Shown here in pieces: positions 47,079 through 59,283 of a stretch of DNA of 64,000 nt. Under the pieces are notes generated by a model that was not told where the DNA came from, did not search any database, and saw only the letters and a list, made by a program, of their open reading frames with translations. This stretch comes from Azospirillum sp. 412522 (GTDB lineage Bacteria; Pseudomonadota; Alphaproteobacteria; Azospirillales; Azospirillaceae). The DNA lies in the NCBI RefSeq assembly GCF_019805165.1, contig NZ_RWIJ01000001.1, forward strand, positions 124,001-188,000, given 5' to 3'. Position 1 is the first letter of the stretch; the number at the start of each line of letters is the position of its first letter. The position numbers and the translations under genes are program-made.

Positions 47079-48116
47079 TCATTTCCCGGCGGCGATGGCG
47101 GTCTGGGCCGCCTTCACCAGATCGGGACCGATCTGCTTGGTCCACTTCTCGAAGACCGGCTGGGTGGCGGTCTGGAAGGCCTTCTGCTCCTCCGGCGTCA
47201 GGCGCACCACCTCGACGCCCTGGGCGGTGATGTCCTTCAGCAGGCTGTCGTCCTCGGCGGTGATGCCCTTGCGGGAGATGGCGACCTCTTCCGTCGCGGC
47301 CTGGACGGCGGCGGCGCGCACCGCCTCCTGGTCCTCCTTCGACCAGCTCGCCCACACCTCCTTGTTGACGACGAAGATCAGCGGGTCGGCGACATAGCCC
47401 CACAGGGTCAGGTTCTTCTGGCCCAGCGTGGCAAGCTTGGCGGCGACGAAGATCGCCAGCGGGTTCTCCTGCCCGTCGACGGCGCCGGTGGACAGTGCCG
47501 GCTGCGCGTCGGCCCAGCTCATCTGCGTCGGGTTGGCGCCGAGCGCGGTGAAGGTGTCGAGGTAGAGCGGCGAGCCGACGACGCGGATCTTCAGCCCCTT
47601 CAGGTCGGCCGGCTTGCGGATCGGGTGCTTGGAGTTGGAGATCTCGCGGAAGCCGTTCTCGCCCCAGGCCAGCGGCACCACGTCCTTGGTGCCGAGCAGG
47701 TCGAACAGCTTCTTTCCCACCTCGCCCTGGGTCAGGGCGTCGAGCGCCTTATGGTCGGGCATCAGGAAGGGCAGGGAGAAGAGGTTCAGCTCCTTCACCT
47801 GCGGCGACCAGTTGATGGTGGAGCCGACCGCCATGTCGATGGTGCCCTGCCGGAGCGCGGTGAATTCCTTGGTCTGGTCGCCGTTCACCAGCGAGGTGCC
47901 GGGATACATCTTGATGTTGATGCGGCCGCCGGTCTTCTCCTTGACCAGCTCGGCCCAGCGGTCGCCGCCGACACCCCAGGGGAAGGGCTTGCCCAGAACG
48001 GTCGAAAGCTTGTACTCCGCCTTGTAGTCGGCAGCGTTCGCCGCGCCGGCGACGATGGCCGGAACCGTCAGCGCGGCCAGCGCGATGCCGGCGAGCAGAG
48101 CCTTCAGCGATTTCAT
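47079..48116 (-). CDS. TRAP transporter solute-binding protein, DctP family
   Basis: This 345-residue periplasmic binding protein has a signal peptide ending near NAADYKAEYKLS and the DctP pattern PFPWGVGGDRWAELVKEKTGGRINIKMYPGTSL, plus DALTQGEVGKKLFDLL and a conserved Arg in GLKIRVVGSP that binds carboxylate. A strong GGAGGAAA precedes the ATG. TRAP systems need membrane subunits DctQ and DctM, and neither is encoded in the window, so this is an orphan binding protein or works with components elsewhere. It is followed by its own terminator and is divergent from the OmpA-like gene. Confidence 0.85.
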   Translation of the reverse strand: MKSLKALLAGIALAALTVPAIVAGAANAADYKAEYKLSTVLGKPFPWGVGGDRWAELVKEKTGGRINIKMYPGTSLVNGDQTKEFTALRQGTIDMAVGSTINWSPQVKELNLFSLPFLMPDHKALDALTQGEVGKKLFDLLGTKDVVPLAWGENGFREISNSKHPIRKPADLKGLKIRVVGSPLYLDTFTALGANPTQMSWADAQPALSTGAVDGQENPLAIFVAAKLATLGQKNLTLWGYVADPLIFVVNKEVWASWSKEDQEAVRAAAVQAATEEVAISRKGITAEDDSLLKDITAQGVEVVRLTPEEQKAFQTATQPVFEKWTKQIGPDLVKAAQTAIAAGK

Positions 48117-48232
48117 GCTTGTTTCCTCCCAAGCGCCCTATACGAAAGATACGGACCGGGATCGTACAGATGCACGCAGGACTGTTCCACGCGCAATTTG
48201 AAGCGACCGTCCGCGGTCCGAACAATGCGGCC

Positions 48233-48304
48233 ATGCGGCCAAGCCGCATTGCGGTCATGCGGCCAAGCCGCTTTGCGGCCATGCGGCCAAGCCGCATTGC
48301 GGTC
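48233..48304. repeat. Three 24-bp tandem repeats ahead of the OmpA-like gene
   Basis: Three units of 24 bp (48233-48256, 48257-48280, 48281-48304), each containing the self-complementary ATGCGGC-CAA-GCCGCAT or a one-base variant. They end exactly at the ATG at 48305. In frame they would encode MRPSR(I/F)A(V/A). They may form hairpins near the translation start or act as protein-binding sites in the promoter. Confidence 0.75.
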
Positions 48305-48913
48305 ATGCGGCTGGTCCTGACGCTCGGCGCTTGCGTCTGGCTGCCGCCCCCCGTCGCCGGCCTTGCCCAGGGGTTGCCCAGCCCGGCCCAGCCGATGGGG
48401 CCGAACCCCAGCGAGTGCGAGATCGAGGCGGCGCTTCTCGGCACCACCGGGCCGAACTGTCCGCCGGTGGCGATGCAGCGGCCGGCGGCCCCGCCGCCGC
48501 CGGCTCCTTCGGCAGAGCGTCCGGGGCCGGTGACGGTGCCGCCGCTGCCCGGTCCTGCCGTCCTGCCGTCGGCGGAACTGCGCGCCGCCTTCCGGGTGGA
48601 GTTCGACTTCAACTCCGCCGTCATCCGGCCGGAATCGCGGACGACCCTGGACAAGGTGGCGGCGGTGATGACGGCGGCCGGCACCACCCGCTTCCGCATC
48701 GTCGGCCATACCGACGCCGTCGGCGGCGACGCGGCCAACCTCGCTTTGTCCAAACGACGGGCGGCGGCGGTGGTCGATTACCTGGTCTCGCACCATCACA
48801 TCCCTGCCGACCGGCTGGAGGCGTCGGGCATGGGCGCTCGCGAACTGCTGCTGCCCGACCAGCCGAAGGCGGCGGCCAACCGGCGGGTCGAGATCGTCAA
48901 TCTGGGCGGCTGA
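48305..48913 (+). CDS. OmpA-family peptidoglycan-binding protein
   Basis: This 202-residue protein has a signal peptide (about residues 1-22, ending GLAQG) and a Pro-rich linker, then an OmpA-like domain with FRIVGHTDAVGGDAANLALSKRRA and ANRRVEIV. The start was set at 48305 because the signal peptide begins there; the frame is open upstream through the 24-bp repeats, so a form starting as far back as 48119 is possible and no ribosome site clearly favours 48305. The domain would attach to peptidoglycan in the periplasm. Confidence 0.75.
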   Translation: MRLVLTLGACVWLPPPVAGLAQGLPSPAQPMGPNPSECEIEAALLGTTGPNCPPVAMQRPAAPPPPAPSAERPGPVTVPPLPGPAVLPSAELRAAFRVEFDFNSAVIRPESRTTLDKVAAVMTAAGTTRFRIVGHTDAVGGDAANLALSKRRAAAVVDYLVSHHHIPADRLEASGMGARELLLPDQPKAAANRRVEIVNLGG

Positions 48914-49023
48914 TTTTTTTCGCCCCATCCGGAACCTTCGGCGGGGCGGGGTGTTGCGCAGGGGCGCCAAAGGGCCTTTGGCCCTGCGCGCGCCGACCCT
49001 CCAACCTCCAACCGGGAGAGCCG

Positions 49024-49515
49024 ATGCCGGACCACACCCCCGTTCCGATCGACAGTCACCGCATCGCCGACGACGAGGTCGGCAAGCCGGCGGTCTTCGG
49101 CGCCATCCTGTCCGGCCAGCCGCTGGAGATTCACCGCAACATCTTCGAAGGCGACTATGGCCGCTTCCGGTCGGGGGTGTGGCAGTGCACGCCGGGCCTC
49201 GTCGCGATGAAGGACTGGCCGTACCACGAGTTCTGCCTGCTGCTGTCCGGCCGGGTCATCATCACGCCGGAAGGCGGAGTCCCCCGCGAATACAAGGCGG
49301 GCGACGCGCTGGTGCTGCCGATGGGCTTCACCGGCACCTGGGAGATCCTGGAGACGGTGCGCAAATACTATGCGGTCCAGGCGCGCCAACCGCTGCTGCG
49401 GCGGATGAAGGCGCGGGTGAAGGGCTGGCTGCGGCCGGAGGCAGCGAACGGCCAAGCGGCGAACGGGCAGGCGGCGAACGGGCAGGCGGGCGCGCAGCCC
49501 GGTACCGCGTTCTGA
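49024..49515 (+). CDS. Cupin-domain protein
   Basis: This 163-residue protein has a single cupin barrel (about residues 45-125) with YHEFCLLLSGRVIITPEGG and GDALVLPMGFTGTWEILE, matching the DUF861/cupin_3 group related to (S)-ureidoglycine aminohydrolase. The C-terminal tail carries three AANGQ repeats encoded by 15-bp DNA units. A GGGAGAG ribosome site precedes the ATG. The substrate is unknown. It lies 110 bp after the OmpA-like gene and 70 bp before lpxD. Confidence 0.78.
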   Translation: MPDHTPVPIDSHRIADDEVGKPAVFGAILSGQPLEIHRNIFEGDYGRFRSGVWQCTPGLVAMKDWPYHEFCLLLSGRVIITPEGGVPREYKAGDALVLPMGFTGTWEILETVRKYYAVQARQPLLRRMKARVKGWLRPEAANGQAANGQAANGQAGAQPGTAF

Positions 49516-49585
49516 CACCTCGCCATCCGCCGGACGCCCGTGTTAGGGTCCGCCCCCGTGCAAGACCCTGACACCGGTGCGTTCC

Positions 49586-50755
49586 ATGACCCAGGCCATG
49601 ACCCAGGCCACGACCCAGGCCCCCCGTACCCTGCCCCCCCGTACCTTGGCCGAGATCGCCGAAGCGCTGGGTGCCGCGGTCGAAGGCGACGGCTCGCTGA
49701 CGATCCGCCGCGCCGTCCATCCGTCGGAAGCGGAGGGGCCGGAGGATCTGGCGCTGGCGATGGACAAGGATCTGCTGGCCCTGCTGCCCGGCAGCAAGGC
49801 GGTCGCCGCCGTGGTCGCCGAAGGGGTCGAGGTGCCGGATACTGTCCAGGGACGCATCGTGGTGAAGCGGCCGCGCTATGCCATGGCCGGGATGCTCGAC
49901 CTGTTCGAAAAGCCGGTCCATGCCGAACCGGGGGTGTCGCCGCAGGCCTATGTCGCGCCCGACGCCGTGGTGGCGCCCGACGCCTCCATCGCCCCCTTCG
50001 CCTATGTCGGTCCGCGCGCCCGCATCGGTGCCGGGGTCGTCATCCTGCCGCATGTCACGGTCGGCGCCGACGCGGTGATCGGCGAGGGCTGCCTGCTGCA
50101 CCCCGGCGCCCGCATCGGCGAGCGGGTGGAGATGGGCGCCCGCTGCATCGTCCATCCCAACGCCGCCATCGGCAATGACGGCTTCAGCTTCGTCACGCCG
50201 GAGCCGGGCAGCGTCGAATCGGCCAAGACCACCGGCCGCGTCGTCGGCACCAACGTGCTGATCCGCAGGGTGAACTCCATTGGCACCGTGATCATGGGCG
50301 ACGATGTCGAGGTCGGGGCCGGCGCCACCATCGACCGCGGCACGGTGACGGCCACCGTCATCGGCAACGGCACCAAGATCGACAACCTCGTCCAGATCGG
50401 CCACAACGTCCAGGTCGGCACCAACTGCATGCTGTGCGGCCATGTCGGCATCGCCGGCAGCACGGTGATCGGCGACCGCGTGGTGCTGGCCGGCAAGGTC
50501 GGCGTCGCCGACCACATCAAGATCGGCAGCGACGCGGTGGTGGCCGCCAATTCCGGGGTCGGCATGAACATCCCGCCAAAGTCGGTGTGGATGGGCTATC
50601 CCGCCGTGCCCCGCGCCCGCGCCTTCGAGCAGTACAAGGGCCTCGCCCGCCTGAAGCGCCTGTTCGCCGACGTCTCCGACCTCAAGGCGCGCCTGACCGC
50701 CATCGACGGTGGCCCGGTGAAGGCCGAGGCGGAGCCGGCGGAGCAGCAGGAATAG
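49586..50755 (+). CDS. lpxD: UDP-3-O-acylglucosamine N-acyltransferase
   Basis: This 389-residue enzyme adds the N-linked acyl chain in lipid A synthesis. It has an N-terminal uridine-binding domain (about 20-105) and a left-handed beta-helix with many hexapeptide repeats (about 115-320). The catalytic His is in the [12 protein letters not shown] motif. The C-terminus is helical with an acidic tail. It starts at ATG 49586; an upstream GTG at 49577 is possible. Unlike many bacteria, lpxD here is not flanked by bamA or fabZ, so its operon is rearranged. Confidence 0.92.
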   Translation: MTQAMTQATTQAPRTLPPRTLAEIAEALGAAVEGDGSLTIRRAVHPSEAEGPEDLALAMDKDLLALLPGSKAVAAVVAEGVEVPDTVQGRIVVKRPRYAMAGMLDLFEKPVHAEPGVSPQAYVAPDAVVAPDASIAPFAYVGPRARIGAGVVILPHVTVGADAVIGEGCLLHPGARIGERVEMGARCIVHPNAAIGNDGFSFVTPEPGSVESAKTTGRVVGTNVLIRRVNSIGTVIMGDDVEVGAGATIDRGTVTATVIGNGTKIDNLVQIGHNVQVGTNCMLCGHVGIAGSTVIGDRVVLAGKVGVADHIKIGSDAVVAANSGVGMNIPPKSVWMGYPAVPRARAFEQYKGLARLKRLFADVSDLKARLTAIDGGPVKAEAEPAEQQE

Positions 50756-50831
50756 GCGGGCGTCCAACCGTCTCCGCGCCAATCACCGCCGTTCCACGTT
50801 CCACCACCATCGTCCGATTGTTATCGTCCCC

Positions 50832-51608
50832 ATGACCTCCGGCCAGAACCCCACCCGTGAATCGATCCTTGGCGGCCCGGCCGTCATCCTGGTGCAGCCG
50901 CAGCTCGGCGAGAACATCGGCGCCTGCGCGCGCGCGATGCTGAATTGCGGGCTGACCGATCTCAGGATCGTCAAGCCGCGCGACGGCTGGCCGAACCCGA
51001 AGGCCAATGCCGCGGCCTCCGGTGCCGACCTCGTCATCGACAACGCCAGGATCTTCGAGACGACGGCGGAGGCGGTCGCCGACCTGGAGTCGGTCTTCGC
51101 CACCACGGTGCGTACCCGCGACATGATCCAGCGCTTCGTCACCCCGCGGGTCGCGGCGGGCGAGATGCGGGAGCGCTATGCCGCCGGGCAGAAGGTCGGC
51201 GTGATGTTCGGGCCGGAGCGCACCGGGCTGTTCAACGACGATCTGACCCTCGCCCAGACGCTGGTGACGGTGCCGCTGAACCCGGCCTTCTCCTCGCTCA
51301 ATCTGGCGCAGGCGGTGCTGCTGATCGGCTACGAGTGGTTCCAGGCCGGCGACCGCACCCCCGACCGCTTCCTGCACACCGGCCCGACCCGCCCGGCGAC
51401 GATGGCGGAGCGGGTGAACTTCTTCGAGCGGCTGGAGGCGGCGCTGGACCGCACCGGCTTCTTCACCAGCGAGGCGAAGCGCCCGTCGATGGTCCGCACC
51501 CTGCGCAACGCCTTCGAGCGCATGGAGATGACCGAGCAGGAGGTTCGCACCCTCCACGGCGTCGTCGCCGCCCTGATCCAGGGCGACCGGCGGAAAGGCG
51601 GGAGTTAG
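50832..51608 (+). CDS. trmJ: tRNA/rRNA 2'-O-methyltransferase, TrmJ/SpoU family
   Basis: This 258-residue SPOUT-class methyltransferase has an N-terminal trefoil-knot domain with VILVQPQLGENIGACARAM, GVMFGPERTGLFNDDL and PLNPAFSSLNLAQAV, the three SpoU motifs, and a C-terminal helical extension typical of TrmJ. TrmJ methylates the ribose at position 32 of certain tRNAs. The distinction from other SpoU enzymes rests on the C-terminal extension and order of motifs. It lies 76 bp after lpxD on the same strand, possibly one transcript. Confidence 0.82.
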   Translation: MTSGQNPTRESILGGPAVILVQPQLGENIGACARAMLNCGLTDLRIVKPRDGWPNPKANAAASGADLVIDNARIFETTAEAVADLESVFATTVRTRDMIQRFVTPRVAAGEMRERYAAGQKVGVMFGPERTGLFNDDLTLAQTLVTVPLNPAFSSLNLAQAVLLIGYEWFQAGDRTPDRFLHTGPTRPATMAERVNFFERLEAALDRTGFFTSEAKRPSMVRTLRNAFERMEMTEQEVRTLHGVVAALIQGDRRKGGS

Positions 51609-51661
51609 TTTTCATTTTCCGTGTGATTCTCAAGCCGTAACCACGGTTATAGTGGGCGTCC

Positions 51662-52405
51662 ATGGACTATGCGTTGCAGAACATGGATGTCGGGCTGGTG
51701 TTGCTGGACAGCGCGCGGCGGGTGCTGGCCCTGAACCCGGCGGCGGTGCGGCTGCTGGGGGAGCGCGCCGCCGGTCTGGTCGGCGCCTATCTGCACGACC
51801 TGCACCCGCCCTCGCACCGCGCCAAGCTGGAACTGCTGATGGCCGCCGCCACCGATCCCGCGGCTCCGGCATCGGCCTGTTCGATGATGGTGGCGCTGCC
51901 CGGCCGGGTGCTGGTGGTGAAGGCGACCGCGCTGGCGCCCGCCGCCGCCGTGGCGGAAGGGAGCGCGGCCACCGCCCTGATGCTGATGGAGGCGGCGCGG
52001 CCGGCGGCGGCCGAAGCCCAGATGCCCGCACCGCAACTCCCCGCGTCGCAGCCGCCCAAATCCCCGGCCGAACCGCTGGTCAAGCTGCCGGTGGAGAAGG
52101 GGCAGGGCATCGTGCTGCTCGATCCGGCCGATGCCGTCTATCTGCAGGCCGACGGCCATTACACCACCGTCCACACCGCCGAAGGCGCCTTCTTCTGCGG
52201 CCTGCCGCTGTCCGAACTGGAGGCGCGGCTCGACGCCCGGTCCTTCGTGCGCACCCATCGCGGCTATATCGTCAATCTGCGCCACGCCCGCGCGGTGGAA
52301 CGGCAGGACGGCCGCGCCGCCTTCGTCATGGCCGCGCCCGGCGCGCCCCGCGTGCCGGTCAGCCGCAACCGGGCCGAAGCGCTGAAGAAGCGGCTAGCGC
52401 TGTAG
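51662..52405 (+). CDS. rcoM: PAS-LytTR transcription regulator, probable RcoM-type CO sensor
   Basis: This 247-residue regulator has an N-terminal PAS domain (about 5-100), a low-complexity linker, and a C-terminal LytTR DNA-binding domain (about 150-245) with the IVLLDPADAVYLQADGHYTTVHT and FVRTHRGYIVNL motifs. PAS-LytTR proteins next to cowN are known as RcoM, which binds heme and senses CO; in RcoM the heme ligands are a His and a Met with a Cys nearby. Here His48 or His52, Cys73 and Met75/76 are candidate ligands. The gene immediately precedes cowN. The assignment is strong from context but the heme site is only inferred. Confidence 0.7.
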   Translation: MDYALQNMDVGLVLLDSARRVLALNPAAVRLLGERAAGLVGAYLHDLHPPSHRAKLELLMAAATDPAAPASACSMMVALPGRVLVVKATALAPAAAVAEGSAATALMLMEAARPAAAEAQMPAPQLPASQPPKSPAEPLVKLPVEKGQGIVLLDPADAVYLQADGHYTTVHTAEGAFFCGLPLSELEARLDARSFVRTHRGYIVNLRHARAVERQDGRAAFVMAAPGAPRVPVSRNRAEALKKRLAL

Positions 52406-52412
52406 GGGCACG

Positions 52413-52464
52413 CCGTTCATGCGGCGATCCGGCCGTTCGCGCAGTCCGGGTGCCGCTGGTGCAG
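52413..52464 (+). promoter_or_regulatory. Three direct repeats phased by 20 bp between rcoM and cowN
   Basis: CCGTTCATGCGG (52413-52424), CCGTTCGCGCAG (52433-52444) and CCGCTGGTGCAG (52453-52464) share the pattern CCGYTSNYGCRG with starts exactly 20 bp apart, about two helical turns. This is the arrangement expected for LytTR-domain proteins, and it lies 85-135 bp before the cowN start. Confidence 0.6.
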
Positions 52465-52548
52465 AGCCGCTTGATGGCGGGCATGCGGGTGGGAAAGCAT
52501 CGGTGCAGTGTTCCCCATCCCCGGCAACCGCTACAGGAGACCGCTTCC

Positions 52549-52845
52549 GTGGACAGCATCGACGCCCCCGACCGCTATGTCTCGTTCAAGGGAATCGACT
52601 GCGAAGGCAACAGCCGCCGCATCATCGACCGGCTCTACATGCACATCGACGATCCCGCCAAGACCAACGCCTTCTGGGAGCGCTTCCGCGCCAAGCTGGC
52701 TGTCGCCGAGGACCCGCTGAAACGACAGGCCGACGGGCTGTGCCTGCTCTGCGCCAACATCTATTACATCGCGGACCTGTTCGAGGAGCATGACGACGAG
52801 GAGGGGCTGGCGATGCTGCGCCAGTTGGAGGACGAGTGCTGCTGA
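52549..52845 (+). CDS. cowN: CowN, protects nitrogenase from carbon monoxide
   Basis: This 98-residue protein matches CowN in size and sequence features: DRYVSFKGIDCEGNSRRIIDRL, AFWERFRAKLA and the DLFEEHDDEEGLAMLRQLE ending. CowN lets diazotrophs grow on N2 in the presence of CO, which otherwise inhibits nitrogenase. It starts with GTG at 52549 after AGGAGA. It follows the RcoM-like gene by 143 bp, a region with three phased direct repeats. This gene is the clearest sign that the organism fixes nitrogen, although no nif genes lie in the window. Confidence 0.9.
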   Translation: MDSIDAPDRYVSFKGIDCEGNSRRIIDRLYMHIDDPAKTNAFWERFRAKLAVAEDPLKRQADGLCLLCANIYYIADLFEEHDDEEGLAMLRQLEDECC

Positions 52846-52849
52846 GCCG

Positions 52850-54232
52850 TCAGGGCCTGGGAGCCGTCCCAGCCGCCGGCTCCTTCTCCGCCTCCTTGTC
52901 CGCCGCGGCGTAGGCGACGCGCCAAACCGTGCCGGAGGCGTCCTCGGCGATCAGCAGGGCGCCGTCGGCGGTCACCGCCAGCCCGCTCGGCCGGCCCCAG
53001 ACCTTGGGCGTCTCGTCGCCCTCGGCGGCGCTTCCCGTCGCGATCCCGGCGGGGCCGGTCACGCGGAAGCCGGTGACGAAGGTCTCATAGGTGCCGGTCG
53101 GCCGGCTCTTGTCGAAGGGGGCGGTGTCGAAGGGCACGAAGGCGATGGCGTAGCCGGCCGGGCGCGAGCGGTTCCACGAACCGTGCAGCGAGACGAAGGC
53201 GCCCATGCGGTAGCGCTCCGGGAAATGGGTGGCGTCGCCGAAGGCCAGCCCGATCGGCGCCGAGTGGGCCTGGAACAGCAGCCCCGGCACCAGCGCCGCC
53301 TTCACCAGATCGGGCCGCCGCCCGGCGAGATCCGGCTGCGGGTTGTCGCCGATGTAGGAATATGGCCAGCCATAGAAGCCGCCCGGCTTCACCGCCGTCA
53401 GGAAATCGGGCACCAGCTGGTCGCCCAGCCCGTCGCGCTCGTTCACCACGGCGTACAGGTCGCCGGTGCCGGGCTTGAAGGCGATGCCGACCGGGTTGCG
53501 CAGGCCGGCGGCGTAGGTGCGTTGGCCGCTGCCGTCGATGCGGAACTCCTGGATGGTGGCGCGTGGTTCCGGCTCCACCCCGACGTTCCCCTCCGAACCG
53601 ATGCCGACATAGAAATGCCGCCCGTCCGGCGCCACGGCGACGGAGCGCGTGGCATGGCCGCCGCGCTTGCCGAAGGCGCCCTCCGGCGTCAGTCGCCGCC
53701 GCTCGCCCGCCTGGACGGTCCCGGCGGTCCAGGGCAGCCGCCACACCCCCGCCAGATCCCCCACCAGCACCGCCCCATCCTGGAAGGCGAGGCCGAAGGG
53801 ATGGTCGAAACCCTCGGCCCAGACCTGGGCCATCTCCGCCCGGCCGTCGCCGTCGCCGTCGCGCAGCAGGGTCAGGGTGCCCGGCCGCTGCTGCGCCACC
53901 AGCACGTCGCCGTTGGGCAGGACCAGCAGGTTGCGGGCATTCTCCACATGGTCGCGGAACAGGGTTACGGTGAAGCCGCGCGGAGCGCGCAGCGGCTGGT
54001 CGCCGGGGCGCGGCACCAGCACCGCCTCGTTGGCGACGGCCGGGGTGGCGTAGGGCTTCGGCAGGGTTTCGATCCGGACATGGACCTCCGCACCGACCGT
54101 CTGCATCGGGTCGGAACGCACCGGGCCGGTCGGCGCCGATTGGGCCCGGGCGGTGCCGGAGGCCAGGATAATCTGGCCGGCGAGAAGACCGGCCAGGAGA
54201 GGCTTGAACGACAGGGTACGACGGTCGGCCAT
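52850..54232 (-). CDS. Secreted sorbosone-dehydrogenase-like beta-propeller protein
   Basis: This 460-residue protein has a signal peptide (cleavage near TARAQS) and a PQQ-type six-bladed propeller as in the glucose/sorbosone dehydrogenase family. Typical sequences are ARNLLVLPNGDVLVAQQ, HPFGLAFQDGAVLVGD, GLRNPVGIAFKPGTGDLYAVVNERDGLGD and GFYGWPYSYIGDN. These enzymes oxidise aldoses or sorbosone using PQQ, in the periplasm. The start at 54232 was chosen for the signal peptide. It ends 5 bp from the cowN stop, convergent. PQQ synthesis genes are not in the window. Confidence 0.8.
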   Translation of the reverse strand: MADRRTLSFKPLLAGLLAGQIILASGTARAQSAPTGPVRSDPMQTVGAEVHVRIETLPKPYATPAVANEAVLVPRPGDQPLRAPRGFTVTLFRDHVENARNLLVLPNGDVLVAQQRPGTLTLLRDGDGDGRAEMAQVWAEGFDHPFGLAFQDGAVLVGDLAGVWRLPWTAGTVQAGERRRLTPEGAFGKRGGHATRSVAVAPDGRHFYVGIGSEGNVGVEPEPRATIQEFRIDGSGQRTYAAGLRNPVGIAFKPGTGDLYAVVNERDGLGDQLVPDFLTAVKPGGFYGWPYSYIGDNPQPDLAGRRPDLVKAALVPGLLFQAHSAPIGLAFGDATHFPERYRMGAFVSLHGSWNRSRPAGYAIAFVPFDTAPFDKSRPTGTYETFVTGFRVTGPAGIATGSAAEGDETPKVWGRPSGLAVTADGALLIAEDASGTVWRVAYAAADKEAEKEPAAGTAPRP

Positions 54233-54529
54233 CGGACGGGCGCTTTCACGGCGGGGGCGTAAGGATGCGGGAGACGAACGGGGCAAATGGGTCCGGCATG
54301 ACAAATATCGGACATGAACATGGGGACGATGCCGCAGCCGGGAGGCAAAGGCAGGCGGTGCAAGGGAGGCTGTACCGGAGGGGTCCCCCGCAAGTGCCGG
54401 GTGTCGCCAACGTCACCGTTGCGCCCATCAAGTTGCTTGCGGTCGTAGGCGGCGCAAGACCATACTCCGACCGATCTAGGCGGAAGAGCCGGCGGCCGGC
54501 GCCGGCTGCGATGCGGCGATAACCCGGCA

Positions 54530-58357
<3,828 letters not shown>

Positions 58358-58365
58358 ACGCGCCC

Positions 58366-59283
58366 ATGGCCGACCCCCGCCCGAAAATCCTGGTGGTGGA
58401 CGATATCCCGTCCAACGTCCATGTGCTGAGCCGCGTCCTGAAGGGCGATTACGATATCTATTTCGCCACCGACGGCGAAAAGGCTCTGGATCTGGTCCAG
58501 GCGCGGATGCCCGACCTCGTGCTGCTGGACATCATGATGCCGGGGATGGACGGGTTCGAGGTGTGCCGCCGCATCAAGGCCGACCCGACCACCCACGACA
58601 TTCCCGTGATCTTCATCTCCGCCAAGAGCGAGGTGGAGGACGAGACCCGCGGGCTGGAGGTCGGCGCCATCGACTTCATCACCAAGCCGATCAGCCCGCC
58701 GATCGTGAAGGCGCGGGTGCGCAACCACCTGTTGCTGAAACGGCAGACCGACCTGCTGCGCAGCCTGTCCTTCCTCGACGGGCTGACCGGCATCGCCAAC
58801 CGCCGCCGCTTCGACGAAACGATGGCCCGTGAATGGCGGCGCTGCGCCCGGTCGCACCTGCCGCTGTCGCTCGTCATCCTCGATGTCGACCATTTCAAGG
58901 CCTACAACGACCAGTATGGCCATCAGGCGGGCGACGAATGCCTGCGTGTGATCGCCGACGTGCTGTCGGACCGGGCGCGGCGGCCGAGCGACCTCGTCGC
59001 CCGCTACGGCGGGGAGGAGTTCGTCTGCCTGCTGCCGGAGACCGACGGCCCCGGTGCCACCCGGGTGGCGGAGGGGTTCCGGGCGGATGTCGCCGAACGC
59101 CGCATTCCGCACGTGCAGTCGCCGGTCGGCCCCTATGTGACCATCAGCCTGGGCGTCGCCACCGTGGTGCCGTCGGCGGAGAGCAGCCCCGACATGCTGG
59201 CTGAGATGGCAGACCAGCTGCTCTACCGCGCCAAGCGGTCCGGCCGGAACCGCGTGCAGGACGCCACGGTGCCGGCGCTGTGA
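58366..59283 (+). CDS. Response regulator with GGDEF domain (diguanylate cyclase)
   Basis: This 305-residue protein has a receiver domain (Asp55 in LVLLDIMMPGMDG) and a C-terminal GGDEF domain with active GGEEF at about 215-219. The inhibitory I-site RxxD is present as RPSD five residues before it. This is the WspR/PleD-like layout, so it makes cyclic-di-GMP when phosphorylated and is feedback-inhibited. It lies 8 bp after the kinase gene and overlaps the moeA-like gene by GTGA. Cyclic-di-GMP would control biofilm or motility. Confidence 0.9.
   Translation: MADPRPKILVVDDIPSNVHVLSRVLKGDYDIYFATDGEKALDLVQARMPDLVLLDIMMPGMDGFEVCRRIKADPTTHDIPVIFISAKSEVEDETRGLEVGAIDFITKPISPPIVKARVRNHLLLKRQTDLLRSLSFLDGLTGIANRRRFDETMAREWRRCARSHLPLSLVILDVDHFKAYNDQYGHQAGDECLRVIADVLSDRARRPSDLVARYGGEEFVCLLPETDGPGATRVAEGFRADVAERRIPHVQSPVGPYVTISLGVATVVPSAESSPDMLAEMADQLLYRAKRSGRNRVQDATVPAL

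Noticed and set aside
48233..48304. Repeats as a CRISPR array
   Set aside because: The units are contiguous with no spacers and lie at a gene start; no cas genes are present.
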